DNA of 57,329 nucleotides from JANQKX01 sp039028695 (GCA_039028695.1 JBCCHN010000018.1:1-57329), one strand, 5' to 3'. Numbered from the stretch's first letter, positions 43,338-52,199 are shown. A program made the numbers and translations. Notes: generated by a model from the letters alone, not told the origin.

Positions 43338-44084
43338 ATGACCTGGACCGCCGATCAGCCCATCATTTCGCTAAAGGACGTGCGAAAATCCTTCGGCGCC
43401 TTGGAGGTTCTCAAAGGTGTCAGCTTGGACGTGATGAAGGGAGAAGTCATTTGCATCATCGGGCCGTCGGGATCGGGGAAATCGACCTTGATCCGCTGCA
43501 TCAATGCCCTCAATGACATTCAGGCCGGATCCATCACAGTGGAGGGGCAAGAGGTTCACGACGCCAAATTGGATAAGCTGGAACTGCGTAAAAAGGTCGG
43601 CATGGTTTTCCAGCAATACAATTTATTTCCACACAAAACCGCGCTTCAAAACGTCATGATGGCGCCGATTCTGGTACTCAAACAAGACAAGAACGAGGTG
43701 GAAAAGCGTGCTCGGTCGCTCATCAAGAAGGTTCGCCTGGAAGGGAAAGAGGATAGTTATCCCGGTGAATTGTCCGGCGGTCAGCAGCAGCGGGTTGCCA
43801 TAGCCCGATCATTGGCCATGAACCCGGATGTTATGCTGTTTGACGAAGTGACGGCAGCCCTGGACCCTGAGACTGTCAAAGAGGTCCTGGTCACGATCAA
43901 GGAATTGGCGGCCGAAGGCATGACTTGTATTTTGGTGACACATGAAATGGGTTTTGCTCGTGAAGTGGCCGATCATATCTATTTCACTGATCGTGGCGTG
44001 ATTGTGGAACATGGCTCTCCGGCAACATTTTTCGATAATGCTCAAGACCCTCGCACTAAAGAATTCTTGAGTCAGATTTTGTAG
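43338..44084 (+). CDS. amino-acid ABC importer ATPase (GlnQ-like)
   Basis: A 248-residue ATPase of the polar amino-acid class. Walker A is GPSGSGKST, the Q-loop MVFQQYNLFPH, the signature LSGGQQQRV, Walker B VMLFDEVTAALD and the switch VTHEMGFAREVADH. DEVTA replaces the more common DEPTS but keeps the catalytic glutamate. With the three preceding genes it completes one importer. Confidence 0.93.
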   Translation: MTWTADQPIISLKDVRKSFGALEVLKGVSLDVMKGEVICIIGPSGSGKSTLIRCINALNDIQAGSITVEGQEVHDAKLDKLELRKKVGMVFQQYNLFPHKTALQNVMMAPILVLKQDKNEVEKRARSLIKKVRLEGKEDSYPGELSGGQQQRVAIARSLAMNPDVMLFDEVTAALDPETVKEVLVTIKELAAEGMTCILVTHEMGFAREVADHIYFTDRGVIVEHGSPATFFDNAQDPRTKEFLSQIL

Positions 44085-44163
44085 CAACAACGCTTATTCC
44101 TGCAGAGACGGAACCTTCGCCAGTTCGGATCGGGACTTAAGGGTCAAGCATGAGCAATCGGTT

Positions 44164-45570
44164 ATGACGGGGAAATTCAGAACGGATCGGGATGGATTGG
44201 GACCAATTGAGGTTCCAAGCCAGGCGCTCTACAGCGCTGGGACCGCCCGGGCATTGCAAAATTTTGAAGGGATAGGCGAGCCCTTGAGTGCCTTCCCGGA
44301 TTATGTCGGGGCCCTGGTGAAAGTGAAAAAGGCCGCCGCCGTAACAAACCACCGACTGGGTGCAATCGGTGAAGATATTTCTCTAGCGATCGTCCAAGCC
44401 TGCGATGAAGTCCATTCAGGTGAGCATTTAGTGGATTTCGCGGTTCCCTTGTTTGAAGGGTCCGGGGGCACCTCCACCAACATGAACGTAAACGAGGTGC
44501 TCGCGAACCGTGCGGGTCAGATCCTGGGATCCGAACTGGGCCAATTCGACAAAGTTCATCCCAATGATCATGTCAACCGAGGCCAGTCCACCAACGACGT
44601 GGTGCCAAGCGCCGTTAAACTGGCTTGTTTCATGAAAACCGAGCCTCTCCTGGAGAGCCTTTTCCGGCTGACACAGTCCTTTCAGAAGATGGCCGCGGAA
44701 ACGGACGAGTTTTTGCGGGTCGGCCGTACTTGCATGCAGGCTGCCCAGCCTATGACCTATGGGCAACTCTTTTTAGCGTATGCAACATCTATCGAGCGGG
44801 CTAAGGCTGAACTGATCGAACGGCGGAAAAACCTAAATGTGGTGCCGATGGGGGCAACCGCCATCGGTACTGGTTTGGGTGCCGTCGAAGGATTTGGCGA
44901 TCTCATTGGCCAGGAGCTGACAGCCGCGTTCGGTTTTGAAGTCTCAATCCCTGAGAATCTCTTCGATGCCATGCAAATGGCTGACGGGTTTTCGCGTTTT
45001 TCGGCCGAGCTGCGGGTGACGGCCGAAGTCATAGGAAAAATAGGCGCTGATCTGGTGGTCCTGAGTAGCGACGGCCCTTCCGGTTTAGGTGAAGTCTTAT
45101 TGCCGACGATCCAACCCGGATCCTCCATTATGGCCGGCAAGGTCAACCCGGTCATGCCAATGCTGGTCCAGCAGATCGCTATGCAGGTTCAGGGGAACGA
45201 TTTTGCCGTTTCTTCGGCGGCCTTACATGGGCAGATGGAGATCAATCATTTTGAGCCGGTCATCGCCAAAGCATTGTTTGACTCCCTCGCCGTGATGACC
45301 TCCGGCTATCGACACTTTTCGGAAAAGTGTGTGGCCGGCCTGCGCGTAGACTGGGAGCGGTCTTTTGAGAACCTGGTGAATTCCTCGGCTCTTTCATCGG
45401 TATTCCTTGAGGTTTTGGGATATCAAACAGTCAGCGAATTAGTAAAATTCGCAAAAGCGAGGTCCATATCTTTAGCCGAACTGGCCGCTGAGGAAGGGCT
45501 GATTTCTTCGGCCGAGATCAGAACCAGCCTCAAAAAAGCGGCAAAGGGATTGCCATTAGAAGCCAGTTAG
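44164..45570 (+). CDS. aspartase/fumarase-superfamily lyase
   Basis: A 468-residue homotetrameric-type lyase that would split C-N or C-O bonds of succinyl compounds, releasing fumarate. All three family signatures are present: GTSTNMNVNEVLANRAGQ, HPNDHVNRGQSTNDVVPSA and GSSIMAGKVNPVMP (about residue 320), the last with the catalytic serine loop. It is the last gene of the MmgE/PrpD-importer operon, 79 bases after the ATPase gene. The combination suggests cleavage of an N-substituted aspartate (as in iminodisuccinate or EDDS lyases) rather than housekeeping aspartase or fumarase. This is inference, and plain aspartase remains possible. Confidence 0.87.
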   Translation: MTGKFRTDRDGLGPIEVPSQALYSAGTARALQNFEGIGEPLSAFPDYVGALVKVKKAAAVTNHRLGAIGEDISLAIVQACDEVHSGEHLVDFAVPLFEGSGGTSTNMNVNEVLANRAGQILGSELGQFDKVHPNDHVNRGQSTNDVVPSAVKLACFMKTEPLLESLFRLTQSFQKMAAETDEFLRVGRTCMQAAQPMTYGQLFLAYATSIERAKAELIERRKNLNVVPMGATAIGTGLGAVEGFGDLIGQELTAAFGFEVSIPENLFDAMQMADGFSRFSAELRVTAEVIGKIGADLVVLSSDGPSGLGEVLLPTIQPGSSIMAGKVNPVMPMLVQQIAMQVQGNDFAVSSAALHGQMEINHFEPVIAKALFDSLAVMTSGYRHFSEKCVAGLRVDWERSFENLVNSSALSSVFLEVLGYQTVSELVKFAKARSISLAELAAEEGLISSAEIRTSLKKAAKGLPLEAS

Positions 45571-46327
45571 AATTCAATCGGGTGACAACAAAAATCACTG
45601 GTCCGGATCAAAAGCGATCTAGTTTTTTGATTGGCTGATGATGTTCGATATCGGGTGGAGTGCGGGCGTTAGAAGATTGGTGATTTTGTTCATTTGGAAA
45701 TCTTTGTACCCTGATCTCTGCTCTACTTCACTTTCTTTTGATTCCAAATAGCATTCAAACCGGTGTTTTCGCAGTTGCGGGGACAGAATTAAGATCAAAG
45801 ATCTGCAGGCTCTGTTTCGGTTGGTTATATGCCCGCTGAACTAACAATTTCAACGTCACATTTTCGTAGTGCATCGGTTCAACTAATTTTTTCGGGGCAA
45901 TTGTTATGTCGAATTCTCATGCTCCCCTTGCATTCACTTTCCAGTGCTTCAGGGGCGGTTTTGTGGATCTGATGAGAAGGAACAGATCACAGGACTGATG
46001 GGCGGACTAAGCGTGACCCTTGAGCAGCGTGACGATGACATCAGGCAGACCTTCACTGACGATAGGAAAAGGAAAGTACGGAAGATAATCTTCACTGAAG
46101 AATCTGGCTTTTGGGAAAGTCGGCAACCCGCTGAAAAATGATTGCAGTTCCTGCATGACTAAATTTTAGACTGATAAATTTGCTGGTTATGACTTTCATA
46201 AGGCACGAACGGTCGAGATTGGTAACATGGCTTCCAATAATCGCCCAAAAGCCGTGAATGCACCATACCGGCGCCATAGTGCTGTTTTGACCCGATATGG
46301 AAACCTTGGACCTAACGAACGCGGGCT
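45571..46327. other. intergenic region, nothing recognised
   Basis: About 750 bases at the boundary between the catabolic operons and the accessory region. Only short frames are seen (for example 45944-46141, 65 codons), with no ribosome site or recognisable motif. It may hold decayed sequence. Confidence 0.4.
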
Positions 46328-46612
46328 TTACCGCTGGTTTTGAGGCTCGGCGGACCGCAGGGTGTTGCCGAAGGGCGAAGTCGCCGAATCATTTCCTTGA
46401 TTTTTATCACTCGAGGCTTTGGCCACGTCGCCCTCTTGGTCGACCTGGGTCTTGACGGCCGACTCTCCTTCATCGGCTTTTAGTTCATCAAACACGCTCA
46501 TCGAATTGCCGCCGCGTACGCCCATATCCCCGGCTTGGACGATCGCGAGCGGGGCTAGGACCGCCGCCATAGCGACAGCCGCAGATAGGAATAGGTGCTT
46601 ATTATCAGTCAT
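46328..46612 (-). CDS. small exported protein, unknown function
   Basis: A 94-residue protein I do not recognise. A clear signal peptide is present (HLFLSAAVAMAAVLAPLAIVQA, then GDMGV). The mature part of about 65 residues is acidic, low in hydrophobics and probably disordered, rich in Ser, Asp, Lys and Gln. GAGAGG lies eight bases before the ATG, which supports a real gene. It is isolated between two intergenic stretches. Confidence 0.6.
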   Translation of the reverse strand: MTDNKHLFLSAAVAMAAVLAPLAIVQAGDMGVRGGNSMSVFDELKADEGESAVKTQVDQEGDVAKASSDKNQGNDSATSPFGNTLRSAEPQNQR

Positions 46613-46954
46613 GTTGCCTCTCGAATATGGCGGCCGTTGTAATAAACATTCGGTCGCTTTTTCTAAATGTCAAGAAAGGCCCCTTGTTGCGTAAGCTGCT
46701 ATGAGTTGACCGTCGGGATGTCCCGACCTTTGGGCGCGTATGCGATCGCGAGTTATATTTAGCTTTATTCTCGGCGTGGCCCAAAGAAAGGGGAGTGGGC
46801 GAAATTATAAAGCAGATCAGCATCATCTTTGCTCGCTTTTCGTGCGCTGTAATATGCATGGCAAATTTCAAAAAGTAACTAAAGATAGATTTTTATTTTA
46901 TTATTCTGGCGGAATTAAACTAATGGGCACTTAATGGGAGCCCTGCATTAAAAA

Positions 46955-46984
46955 CCGGCTTAGGGCTCTTGGTAACTCTATAAA
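46955..46984. repeat. partial copy (tail) of the ~85-nt intergenic repeat
   Basis: This stretch, starting CCGGCTTAGGGCTCTTGGTA, matches the last third of the repeat found complete at 50049, 54491, 56151 and 56941. It lies directly before a copy of the 60-nt repeat, so the two form a composite element. The surrounding stretch 46613-47199 has no gene. Confidence 0.55.
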
Positions 46985-46991
46985 GTCAGGC

Positions 46992-47051
46992 CCACTTTCT
47001 GGGCTAACGCGGCCACCAATCCAGTCCGCCGCTAACGGAGAAAAATAGCCA
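46992..47051. repeat. 60-nt intergenic repeat, copy 1
   Basis: A 60-base unit starting CCACTTTCTGGG, with CCAGTCCGCCG in the middle and ending GAGAAAAATAGCCA. It matches 51041-51100 at 54 of 60 positions without gaps by my count. Both copies follow a tail fragment of the ~85-nt repeat. Confidence 0.75.
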
Positions 47052-47199
47052 TTAGGAGACCTGCCTACGATTTTGAAGAAGGTAATAGAATCATTGGATA
47101 GTTAGCTGGCCATCACGTTGCAAGTCCGTCATGAGCAGACATTCAGAAGCGACGCAGAAGGGTCTGCTGTCAGGCTCTTCGCGGCCAATAGTGGACATA

Positions 47200-47673
47200 T
47201 CACTCGGTAGTCAACCCTCCGTTCGTGTCTGCCTGTTCCAATCTGTCGCGGACCGTTTCCAGTAGCTTCAATGCGGCTCGTATTTCCCGCTCACTCAGCC
47301 CTTCTGACAATTCATTAACCCAAGCAGCTTGCACCTTGGCGATATTGGACATTACGTCACTTCCGACCTGGGTGATTTTGACAAGCGGTGAACGCTTGTG
47401 ATCGAGGTTCGCCTGGAATTCGACCAGCCCCCGTTTTTCGAGCTCGTTGATGATGCGCTGTACGCCCTGTCTGGTCAGGCCCATTCTTCTCGCAATCTGG
47501 GCAACGGTTAGTGATCTTCCGTATTCATCAATGGCTCCCATTACCTGCCATCGAGCACTCGTCATACCCATGGGTTTCGTCAAGCTGTTGCCGGCTGCCA
47601 AAAGACCTCCGTTCAACCGAAAGGTCTCAAGAATAAGAGCCGTCAACGCCTCGCCTTTAGCCGTTCTACTCAT
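47200..47673 (-). CDS. MarR-family transcriptional regulator (module 1)
   Basis: A 157-residue winged-helix regulator. The DNA-binding part is LTVAQIARRMGLTRQGVQRI followed by the wing (NLDHKRSPLVKIT). ATG 47673 is preferred, with GGAG upstream; ATG 47691 lies inside an inverted repeat that looks like the operator. It is divergent from the exported ABM-protein operon, which it probably represses. It is a close paralogue of the MarR protein at 54772-55221: long stretches such as KPMGMTSARWQVMGA are identical. Confidence 0.88.
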   Translation of the reverse strand: MSRTAKGEALTALILETFRLNGGLLAAGNSLTKPMGMTSARWQVMGAIDEYGRSLTVAQIARRMGLTRQGVQRIINELEKRGLVEFQANLDHKRSPLVKITQVGSDVMSNIAKVQAAWVNELSEGLSEREIRAALKLLETVRDRLEQADTNGGLTTE

Positions 47674-47688
47674 AGAGCTATCTCCGTT

Positions 47689-47714
47689 CATATTGACAAT
47701 ATGAGTTCAATATG
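47689..47714. promoter_or_regulatory. inverted repeat, candidate MarR operator
   Basis: CATATTGA (47689-47696) and TCAATATG (47707-47714) form a perfect 8-bp dyad with ten bases between, directly upstream of the preferred MarR start. TTGACAATAT occurs here (47693), again at 47738 on the side of the ABM operon, and at 54736 upstream of the paralogous MarR gene. A further dyad, AAGACAA/TTGTCTT, lies at 47776-47793. Confidence 0.5.
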
Positions 47715-47810
47715 AGGCATGGTCAATTCGGTAAGGTTTGACAATATATTATCATTATGGAAATGTACTAATATAAAGACAATTTGTTGTCTTAATAGGA
47801 GGCAGATGCA

Positions 47811-48203
47811 ATGAAAAAAGGAACACTGGCGGTAATTACAGCGTTGGTAGCAGCGCTGCTTCTAACGAGTAACATCAGAGCGGATGAAGGAAAAACGACG
47901 ATGGACGAGAAAACATCAGTGGTCTTGATCAATCCATTTACGGTGCCGGTCGGAAAAGTTGACGAAGCCATTAAGGCCTGGGAAGCGGGTCGCGATTTTC
48001 TGTCGCAACAGCCTGGCTACATCTCGACAAAGTTACACCAATCTTTGACTGTTGACGCTCAATACCAACTGATCAACGTCGCGGAGTGGGAATCACCAGA
48101 GGCTTTCCGTGCAGCCACGTCGGCCATGAGGGAGAACGGTAAGTTCCCCCCGGTTGAAGGTGTTGTGGTAGGGCCAGCCCTCTACCACGTCATCCGCGAG
48201 TAG
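47811..48203 (+). CDS. exported antibiotic-biosynthesis-monooxygenase (ABM) fold protein, module 1
   Basis: A 130-residue protein with a signal peptide (VITALVAALLLTSNIRA, cleavage before DEGK) and one ferredoxin-like ABM domain (VVLINPFTVPVGKVDEAIKA, QPGYISTKLHQS, NVAEWESPEAF). ABM proteins include cofactor-free quinol or anthrone monooxygenases and haem-degrading enzymes; export to the periplasm is less usual. The ribosome site is AGGAGG. It is the first gene of an operon with cytochrome b561, an NAD(P)-binding protein and a DUF1772 protein, under a divergent MarR gene. A paralogue lies at 55626-56012. Confidence 0.85.
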   Translation: MKKGTLAVITALVAALLLTSNIRADEGKTTMDEKTSVVLINPFTVPVGKVDEAIKAWEAGRDFLSQQPGYISTKLHQSLTVDAQYQLINVAEWESPEAFRAATSAMRENGKFPPVEGVVVGPALYHVIRE

Positions 48204-48207
48204 ACAA

Positions 48208-48750
48208 ATGCCTGCCAAGAGCACTTCAAATCGATACGGCACGGTTGCTGTCACCATTCACTGGTTTAGTGCTCTGCTGATTCTGGTTCTGATTGGCTCC
48301 GGTTTTCGCGCTAGTGGTATGGAAGATGCCGCAGCAAAAGCGGCAATCTTGCAGGTGCATTTACCTGTTGGCGTTGCGATATTATTCCTTACGCTACTGC
48401 GCATCGGTTGGTGGTTCTGGGCAGATAAAAAACCTGATCCAGTGGACATGGCGCCCTGGCAAGATCGAGCGTCACGCCTCGTGCACATCCTTTTTTACGT
48501 GGTGATATTAGGTATGGCGGCAAGCGGTATCGGTATGATGGTGCTTTCCGGAGTGGGGCCGATTAATTTTGGTGGCTCTCCAGAAACGCTACCGGATTTT
48601 TGGGACTTATTACCACGCAGACCGCATGGCATTGGGGCCCGAATGGTGGTTGCGTTGCTGGTCGCTCACGTAGGCGCTGTGCTCTACCATCATTTTATCA
48701 AGAAAGACGGGCTGATTTGGCGCATGTGGTTCGCTCATAAAAGCGAATGA
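48208..48750 (+). CDS. cytochrome b561-type membrane protein
   Basis: A 180-residue inner-membrane dihaem cytochrome b of the bacterial b561 family, with four membrane segments. Candidate haem-ligand histidines are in VTIHWFSALL, LQVHLPVGVAI, RLVHILFYVVILG and LLVAHVGAVLYHH. It would pass electrons between the quinone pool and a periplasmic partner. It starts four bases after the exported ABM gene, so the two are probably expressed together. Confidence 0.88.
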   Translation: MPAKSTSNRYGTVAVTIHWFSALLILVLIGSGFRASGMEDAAAKAAILQVHLPVGVAILFLTLLRIGWWFWADKKPDPVDMAPWQDRASRLVHILFYVVILGMAASGIGMMVLSGVGPINFGGSPETLPDFWDLLPRRPHGIGARMVVALLVAHVGAVLYHHFIKKDGLIWRMWFAHKSE

Positions 48751-48756
48751 TCAACC

Positions 48757-49407
48757 ATGAAGCTAATCGTACTTGGAGCATCTGGTGGTTGCGGTCAATG
48801 GGTTGTGAAACTGGCGCATGAACGAGGACACGACATTACGGCGGTGGTTCGTCCCAGCTCATCTTACGTTGCCCCTGAAGGTGTTTCTGTCTTTAGAGAA
48901 GATATTCAAGAAGAGGGTCCTTTAAAGCGTCTTCTAGGCGGAAAGGACATTGTTATTTCTTGCCTTGGTATGAGCCTGAGTAAATCAGGTAGTCCGTTTC
49001 AGCCGCTTCAATCTCCGCCAGACTTAATGTCATCCGTTGCCAAACTATTGTGCAGCGTTATGCCGGTTTGTGGGCTAACGCGGGTTATTTCCATCAGTTC
49101 TGGTGGCGTTGGTGATAGCGCTGTTCACACGAATTTGCTGCTTCGGTGTCTGTTCAACCGCAGCAACATTGCCATATCGCATAGAGACTTGGCACGGATG
49201 GAAGAGCTCTATGCGGAAAGTGATCTTGACTGGCTGGCGATCCGTCCGGTGACGCTCAAAGAAGGGCCCCCAACAAACACAGCTAAAGCGGTTTCGTTTT
49301 ATAGGCTGATGGCAAGAATTACGAAGGGTGAAGTTGCTCGGTTGTTGGTGGATGCTGCCGAGAAGACAGAACCCTTTTCCGATCACACACCCATGTATGC
49401 TGGTTAG
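48757..49407 (+). CDS. NAD(P)H-binding oxidoreductase (atypical SDR)
   Basis: A 216-residue Rossmann-fold protein with the cofactor motif VLGASGGCGQWV at the N-terminus, and ISCLGMSLS and VISISSGGVG further on. It lacks a standard YxxxK pair and belongs with NAD(P)H-binding, NmrA-like or quinone-reductase-like atypical SDRs. It starts six bases after the cytochrome b561 gene in the MarR-controlled operon. Its substrate is unknown. Confidence 0.8.
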   Translation: MKLIVLGASGGCGQWVVKLAHERGHDITAVVRPSSSYVAPEGVSVFREDIQEEGPLKRLLGGKDIVISCLGMSLSKSGSPFQPLQSPPDLMSSVAKLLCSVMPVCGLTRVISISSGGVGDSAVHTNLLLRCLFNRSNIAISHRDLARMEELYAESDLDWLAIRPVTLKEGPPTNTAKAVSFYRLMARITKGEVARLLVDAAEKTEPFSDHTPMYAG

Positions 49408-49422
49408 TTTAGAAGGAGTAGC

Positions 49423-49899
49423 ATGACCGAGGTTTCAAAGTTACTCGCATTAGTATTTTCCAGCAGTTTTAGCGCGGGCTTATTGGTCACTTCGATGGTC
49501 ATTGTTGATAGCTGGGGCCAGATGGAACCGGCGGCAGCGGTCGATTGGTTTGCCACCTACGGCCGGAGGCTGGGTCTTGTAATGGCCCCGATGGGCGGGC
49601 TCGCGATGATCTTCTCTCTGATCGCATTTATCTCGACCGTTCGAAGTAAGGATGACTCGAAGGGAAAACTGGTCTGGCTTTTCGCCTCGACGTGCGCCGT
49701 CGGCACCATGGTGTTGCTCCCCCTCTACTTCGTGGAAGCAAACACGCTCTTTTTCGACAAAACCATTGCGTTAACGCAAGTTCCAGACGAGGTGCATAGA
49801 TGGACGACCTGGAACTTGGTTCGAGCCGGTCTTTCGATCGCCGCAACGGCTTTAATCCTAATCGGTTTGGTAGGACGATCCGGTCCATCTAGTCGGTGA
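49423..49899 (+). CDS. DUF1772-like (anthrone-oxygenase-type) membrane protein
   Basis: A 158-residue protein with four membrane segments (the first near LLALVFSSSFSAGLLVTSMV, the last near GLSIAATALILIGLVG). Size and layout fit DUF1772/anthrone-oxygenase-like proteins. AGAAGGAG precedes the ATG. It is the last gene of the MarR-ABM operon, where ABM and anthrone-oxygenase-like proteins together hint at quinone-type chemistry. The family call is moderate. Confidence 0.6.
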   Translation: MTEVSKLLALVFSSSFSAGLLVTSMVIVDSWGQMEPAAAVDWFATYGRRLGLVMAPMGGLAMIFSLIAFISTVRSKDDSKGKLVWLFASTCAVGTMVLLPLYFVEANTLFFDKTIALTQVPDEVHRWTTWNLVRAGLSIAATALILIGLVGRSGPSSR

Positions 49900-50048
49900 G
49901 CGCTCCAATCGGATAGCCGCAAGGTCCGCTCAGGTTCAAAAGTGAGCCTGGCGCACGGTGTTCTGGCGGGTCCGCTGATAGGAGAATAGCGGAGTTTTCC
50001 GGTCGCTGTCTGCTTGTTGATGGGCGAATGCCTTGCCGGTCGGCGCTT

Positions 50049-50133
50049 GGCTTAACGAGAACCGCCATTAGAACGCTTTTAAAGCGCGAGAATTGAGGCT
50101 TTCCGGCTTAACGCTCTTGGTAATAGCCTTAAA
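50049..50133. repeat. ~85-nt intergenic repeat, copy 1
   Basis: Begins GGCTTAACGAGAACCGCCAT, holds TAGAACGC and AAAGCGCGAG, and ends CTTGGTAATAGCCTTAAA. It aligns along its length with the copies at 54491, 56151 and 56941, and its 3' third with 53224. The surrounding gap 49900-50335 has no gene. Confidence 0.75.
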
Positions 50134-50335
50134 CCTCAGACGAGGCAAAGGCAGTTCTTTGTTATAAAACAGGAGTTTTAAAGGTGTTACTTCGCGGCGT
50201 CCATTTAGCAGAATTCCTAATTTCGTTGAATACATTTTGGGGGATAGAAGCCCGATTTCGGCCCCTCTCCAAGTATGAGGAGGCAGTCTTTCATAACACT
50301 GTCCGCCGAAGGAACTCACGGTGAGGGCTACATTG

Positions 50336-50956
50336 TCAGGGGCCTTCAAAGCAAGTGGCAATCTTGCTTTGCAAGGCTTCAAGGCGTGCCAAAAAGTCTT
50401 CGAGCAATGCTTTGTATTCCTTCGTGTCGGCCAGTTGATCCTGTACCAGAGTCCTGAGTGCCGGCCAGCCTGGGTGGTCCTTGATTTCTATCATCAGCCT
50501 TTCAACTTTTTCCGACAAAGCTGCATAATCAGGGTCGCTGCCCGAAAATTGGACCTCGTCTGCCTTTTCCCAAGAGAAGCCGCGTAGGTCGCCGGGCGCG
50601 GCCAGTCGTTCGGGATCGGCGCGCAACAGATAGCCAACACGATCGACCCGCAGATGGGCCAGTGCACCTTGAAGATCGGCGGAGATCTGTCCGAGCTCGG
50701 CTTGTTCCGGTGATGCAGCGGCAATCAGATCCCCCATGTCTTGGTGAAAGCCTGCTTTCGCCTCAGCCTCCAGCTCCATTGGGGGCAGCAGGCAAGATTC
50801 TTTTACTTTTGAAAATGCTGGTTCGGCGATCCCAAGAACAAAGCTCAAGCTCGCGAGCGCACTAAGACGCTTAATGCCGGTGGGGTAAATTCTGCATTCC
50901 TTTATTGTTCCTGACATTTGCACGCCAAATAATGATCCCGAAAACCGCTCGCACAT
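50336..50956 (-). CDS. exported protein of unknown function
   Basis: A 206-residue protein I do not recognise. From ATG 50956 (preceded by GGGAGGA) a hydrophobic segment near residues 30-48 (LSALASLSFVLGIAEPAFS) could be a signal peptide, with a later start also possible. The mature part is helical and acidic with regular Leu spacing (LIAAASPEQAELGQISADLQ), suggesting coiled coil. It is a single gene flanked by intergenic repeats on both sides. Confidence 0.6.
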   Translation of the reverse strand: MCERFSGSLFGVQMSGTIKECRIYPTGIKRLSALASLSFVLGIAEPAFSKVKESCLLPPMELEAEAKAGFHQDMGDLIAAASPEQAELGQISADLQGALAHLRVDRVGYLLRADPERLAAPGDLRGFSWEKADEVQFSGSDPDYAALSEKVERLMIEIKDHPGWPALRTLVQDQLADTKEYKALLEDFLARLEALQSKIATCFEGP

Positions 50957-51040
50957 AGTCCTCCCATGGCCCAGTATGGGTCATCCAGGCCGGAAAAGCC
51001 GCATTTTACTTCAACGGGTTGGTAATTTTAAAAAATTGGT

Positions 51041-51100
51041 CCACTTTCTGGGCTATGGCGGTCGTCAATCCAGTCCGCCGCTGACGGAGAAAAATAGCCA
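51041..51100. repeat. 60-nt intergenic repeat, copy 2
   Basis: Second copy of the unit at 46992-47051 (54 of 60 bases equal, no gaps by my count). The preceding bases GGTTGGTAATTTTAAA resemble the tail of the ~85-nt repeat, as at copy 1. The gap 50957-51234 has no gene. Confidence 0.75.
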
Positions 51101-51234
51101 GAAGCAGGCCTCGGCTGGATTATGACAAATGACTGTTTTGAGCCCTTCTATGACATCCACGGTTCACGACCAATGTCCGCTTCGCGTCAGCAACGGCCTG
51201 GCCTTCCGGCCAGATGATGTTCTGGGTACCGAGA

Positions 51235-52098
51235 TCAGTGGCCTCTCATATGTTGGACCAGCGCGGTCAATTGCTTGTCACCAAAGCCTTCGTCCCACGC
51301 GCCCTTCGTCTGCTTATGCATAAGCTGCATGAACTCCGCTGGGGCATCCAAAGATTCAAAGGTCTTCAAAGCATCTTCTTGCGCCAGTGCATAAACCTTC
51401 ATTGATGCTTCCGCATTGTCATAGGTTTCGGTGGGAACGGTCCTGGCAAAGAGATCGTGATAGTCATGAACCAGTTTGAGTGATGCAGGAAGCTGGTCCG
51501 AAAAGACTTGCATGGGAATACCTGCCTTTTGGCAGACAAGCGCGCCATAGATCATCCCGAACATGAATCCCTGGCGAACAGTAAACAACCCGGCGAACAG
51601 CGCAGCGAGGGCAGAAGGCTGCTCGCCAACATTATCCGATTTTCCACCCAATGCTCGAATAATGTCACCGTATCGCTCCCATGCATCGGCGCGCCCGACC
51701 GTTAGAATTGTGGTGTCCTCTTTGCCGACTCCGGACGGATAAGCATTGATCATGCCCAACATGTAATTGGCCCCCCGCTTTTCAAGGATCGAGACCAACG
51801 CATCCGCATCGGATGTATCCCCCGTGCTCATATCGCAGATGGTCTTGCCCTCAAGCGAAGTGCTCAACCCCTCCACCAACTCTACGGTTTCCTTGTGGCT
51901 CTTGATGCAAATGATAGCGAAGTCACTGGAGCCGATAGCTTCGTCCGCTGAGGTGGCTACTCGTGCGCCTGATTTAGCCAGCACCTCTGCCTTGCTGGGC
52001 GTGCGGTTCCACACGCTGATGTCGTAACCTGCCTCGAGCAAACAGCCCGCCAACGCAGATCCCATTGAGCCGAGACCCAAGACAGCAATTTTCGTCAT
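51235..52098 (-). CDS. NAD(P)-dependent dehydrogenase, imine-reductase/beta-hydroxyacid dehydrogenase-like
   Basis: A 287-residue protein with the Rossmann motif VLGLGSMGSALAGCLLEAGY (5-24) and VWNRTPSKAEVL, typical of 6-phosphogluconate-dehydrogenase-like enzymes and imine reductases. The C-terminal helical part (ALAALFAGLFTVRQGFMFG) resembles the imine-reductase/reductive-aminase group. The start at 52098 has GGAGGAAGG upstream; a longer frame runs into the divergent regulator and is rejected. It is divergent from a LysR gene, its likely regulator. Confidence 0.8.
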   Translation of the reverse strand: MTKIAVLGLGSMGSALAGCLLEAGYDISVWNRTPSKAEVLAKSGARVATSADEAIGSSDFAIICIKSHKETVELVEGLSTSLEGKTICDMSTGDTSDADALVSILEKRGANYMLGMINAYPSGVGKEDTTILTVGRADAWERYGDIIRALGGKSDNVGEQPSALAALFAGLFTVRQGFMFGMIYGALVCQKAGIPMQVFSDQLPASLKLVHDYHDLFARTVPTETYDNAEASMKVYALAQEDALKTFESLDAPAEFMQLMHKQTKGAWDEGFGDKQLTALVQHMRGH

Positions 52099-52182
52099 TC
52101 CTTCCTCCATCAGCGGGTAAAGTCTATCCCGCCCAGCATGCGACGGAACTCGGACATTGGGTAGTTGTAAATTTTTCTTTGT

Positions 52183-52199
52183 TGTTAGATCATCTAACA
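52183..52199. promoter_or_regulatory. 17-bp palindrome, candidate LysR operator
   Basis: TGTTAGAT-C-ATCTAACA is a perfect 8-bp dyad around one base, satisfying the T-N11-A rule for LysR-type regulators. It ends one base before the LysR start codon and replaces any ribosome site, so binding there should block the regulator's own expression while acting on the divergent dehydrogenase gene. Confidence 0.6.

Noticed and set aside
45944..46141. 65-codon open frame
   Set aside because: No ribosome site, no motif and no operon context.
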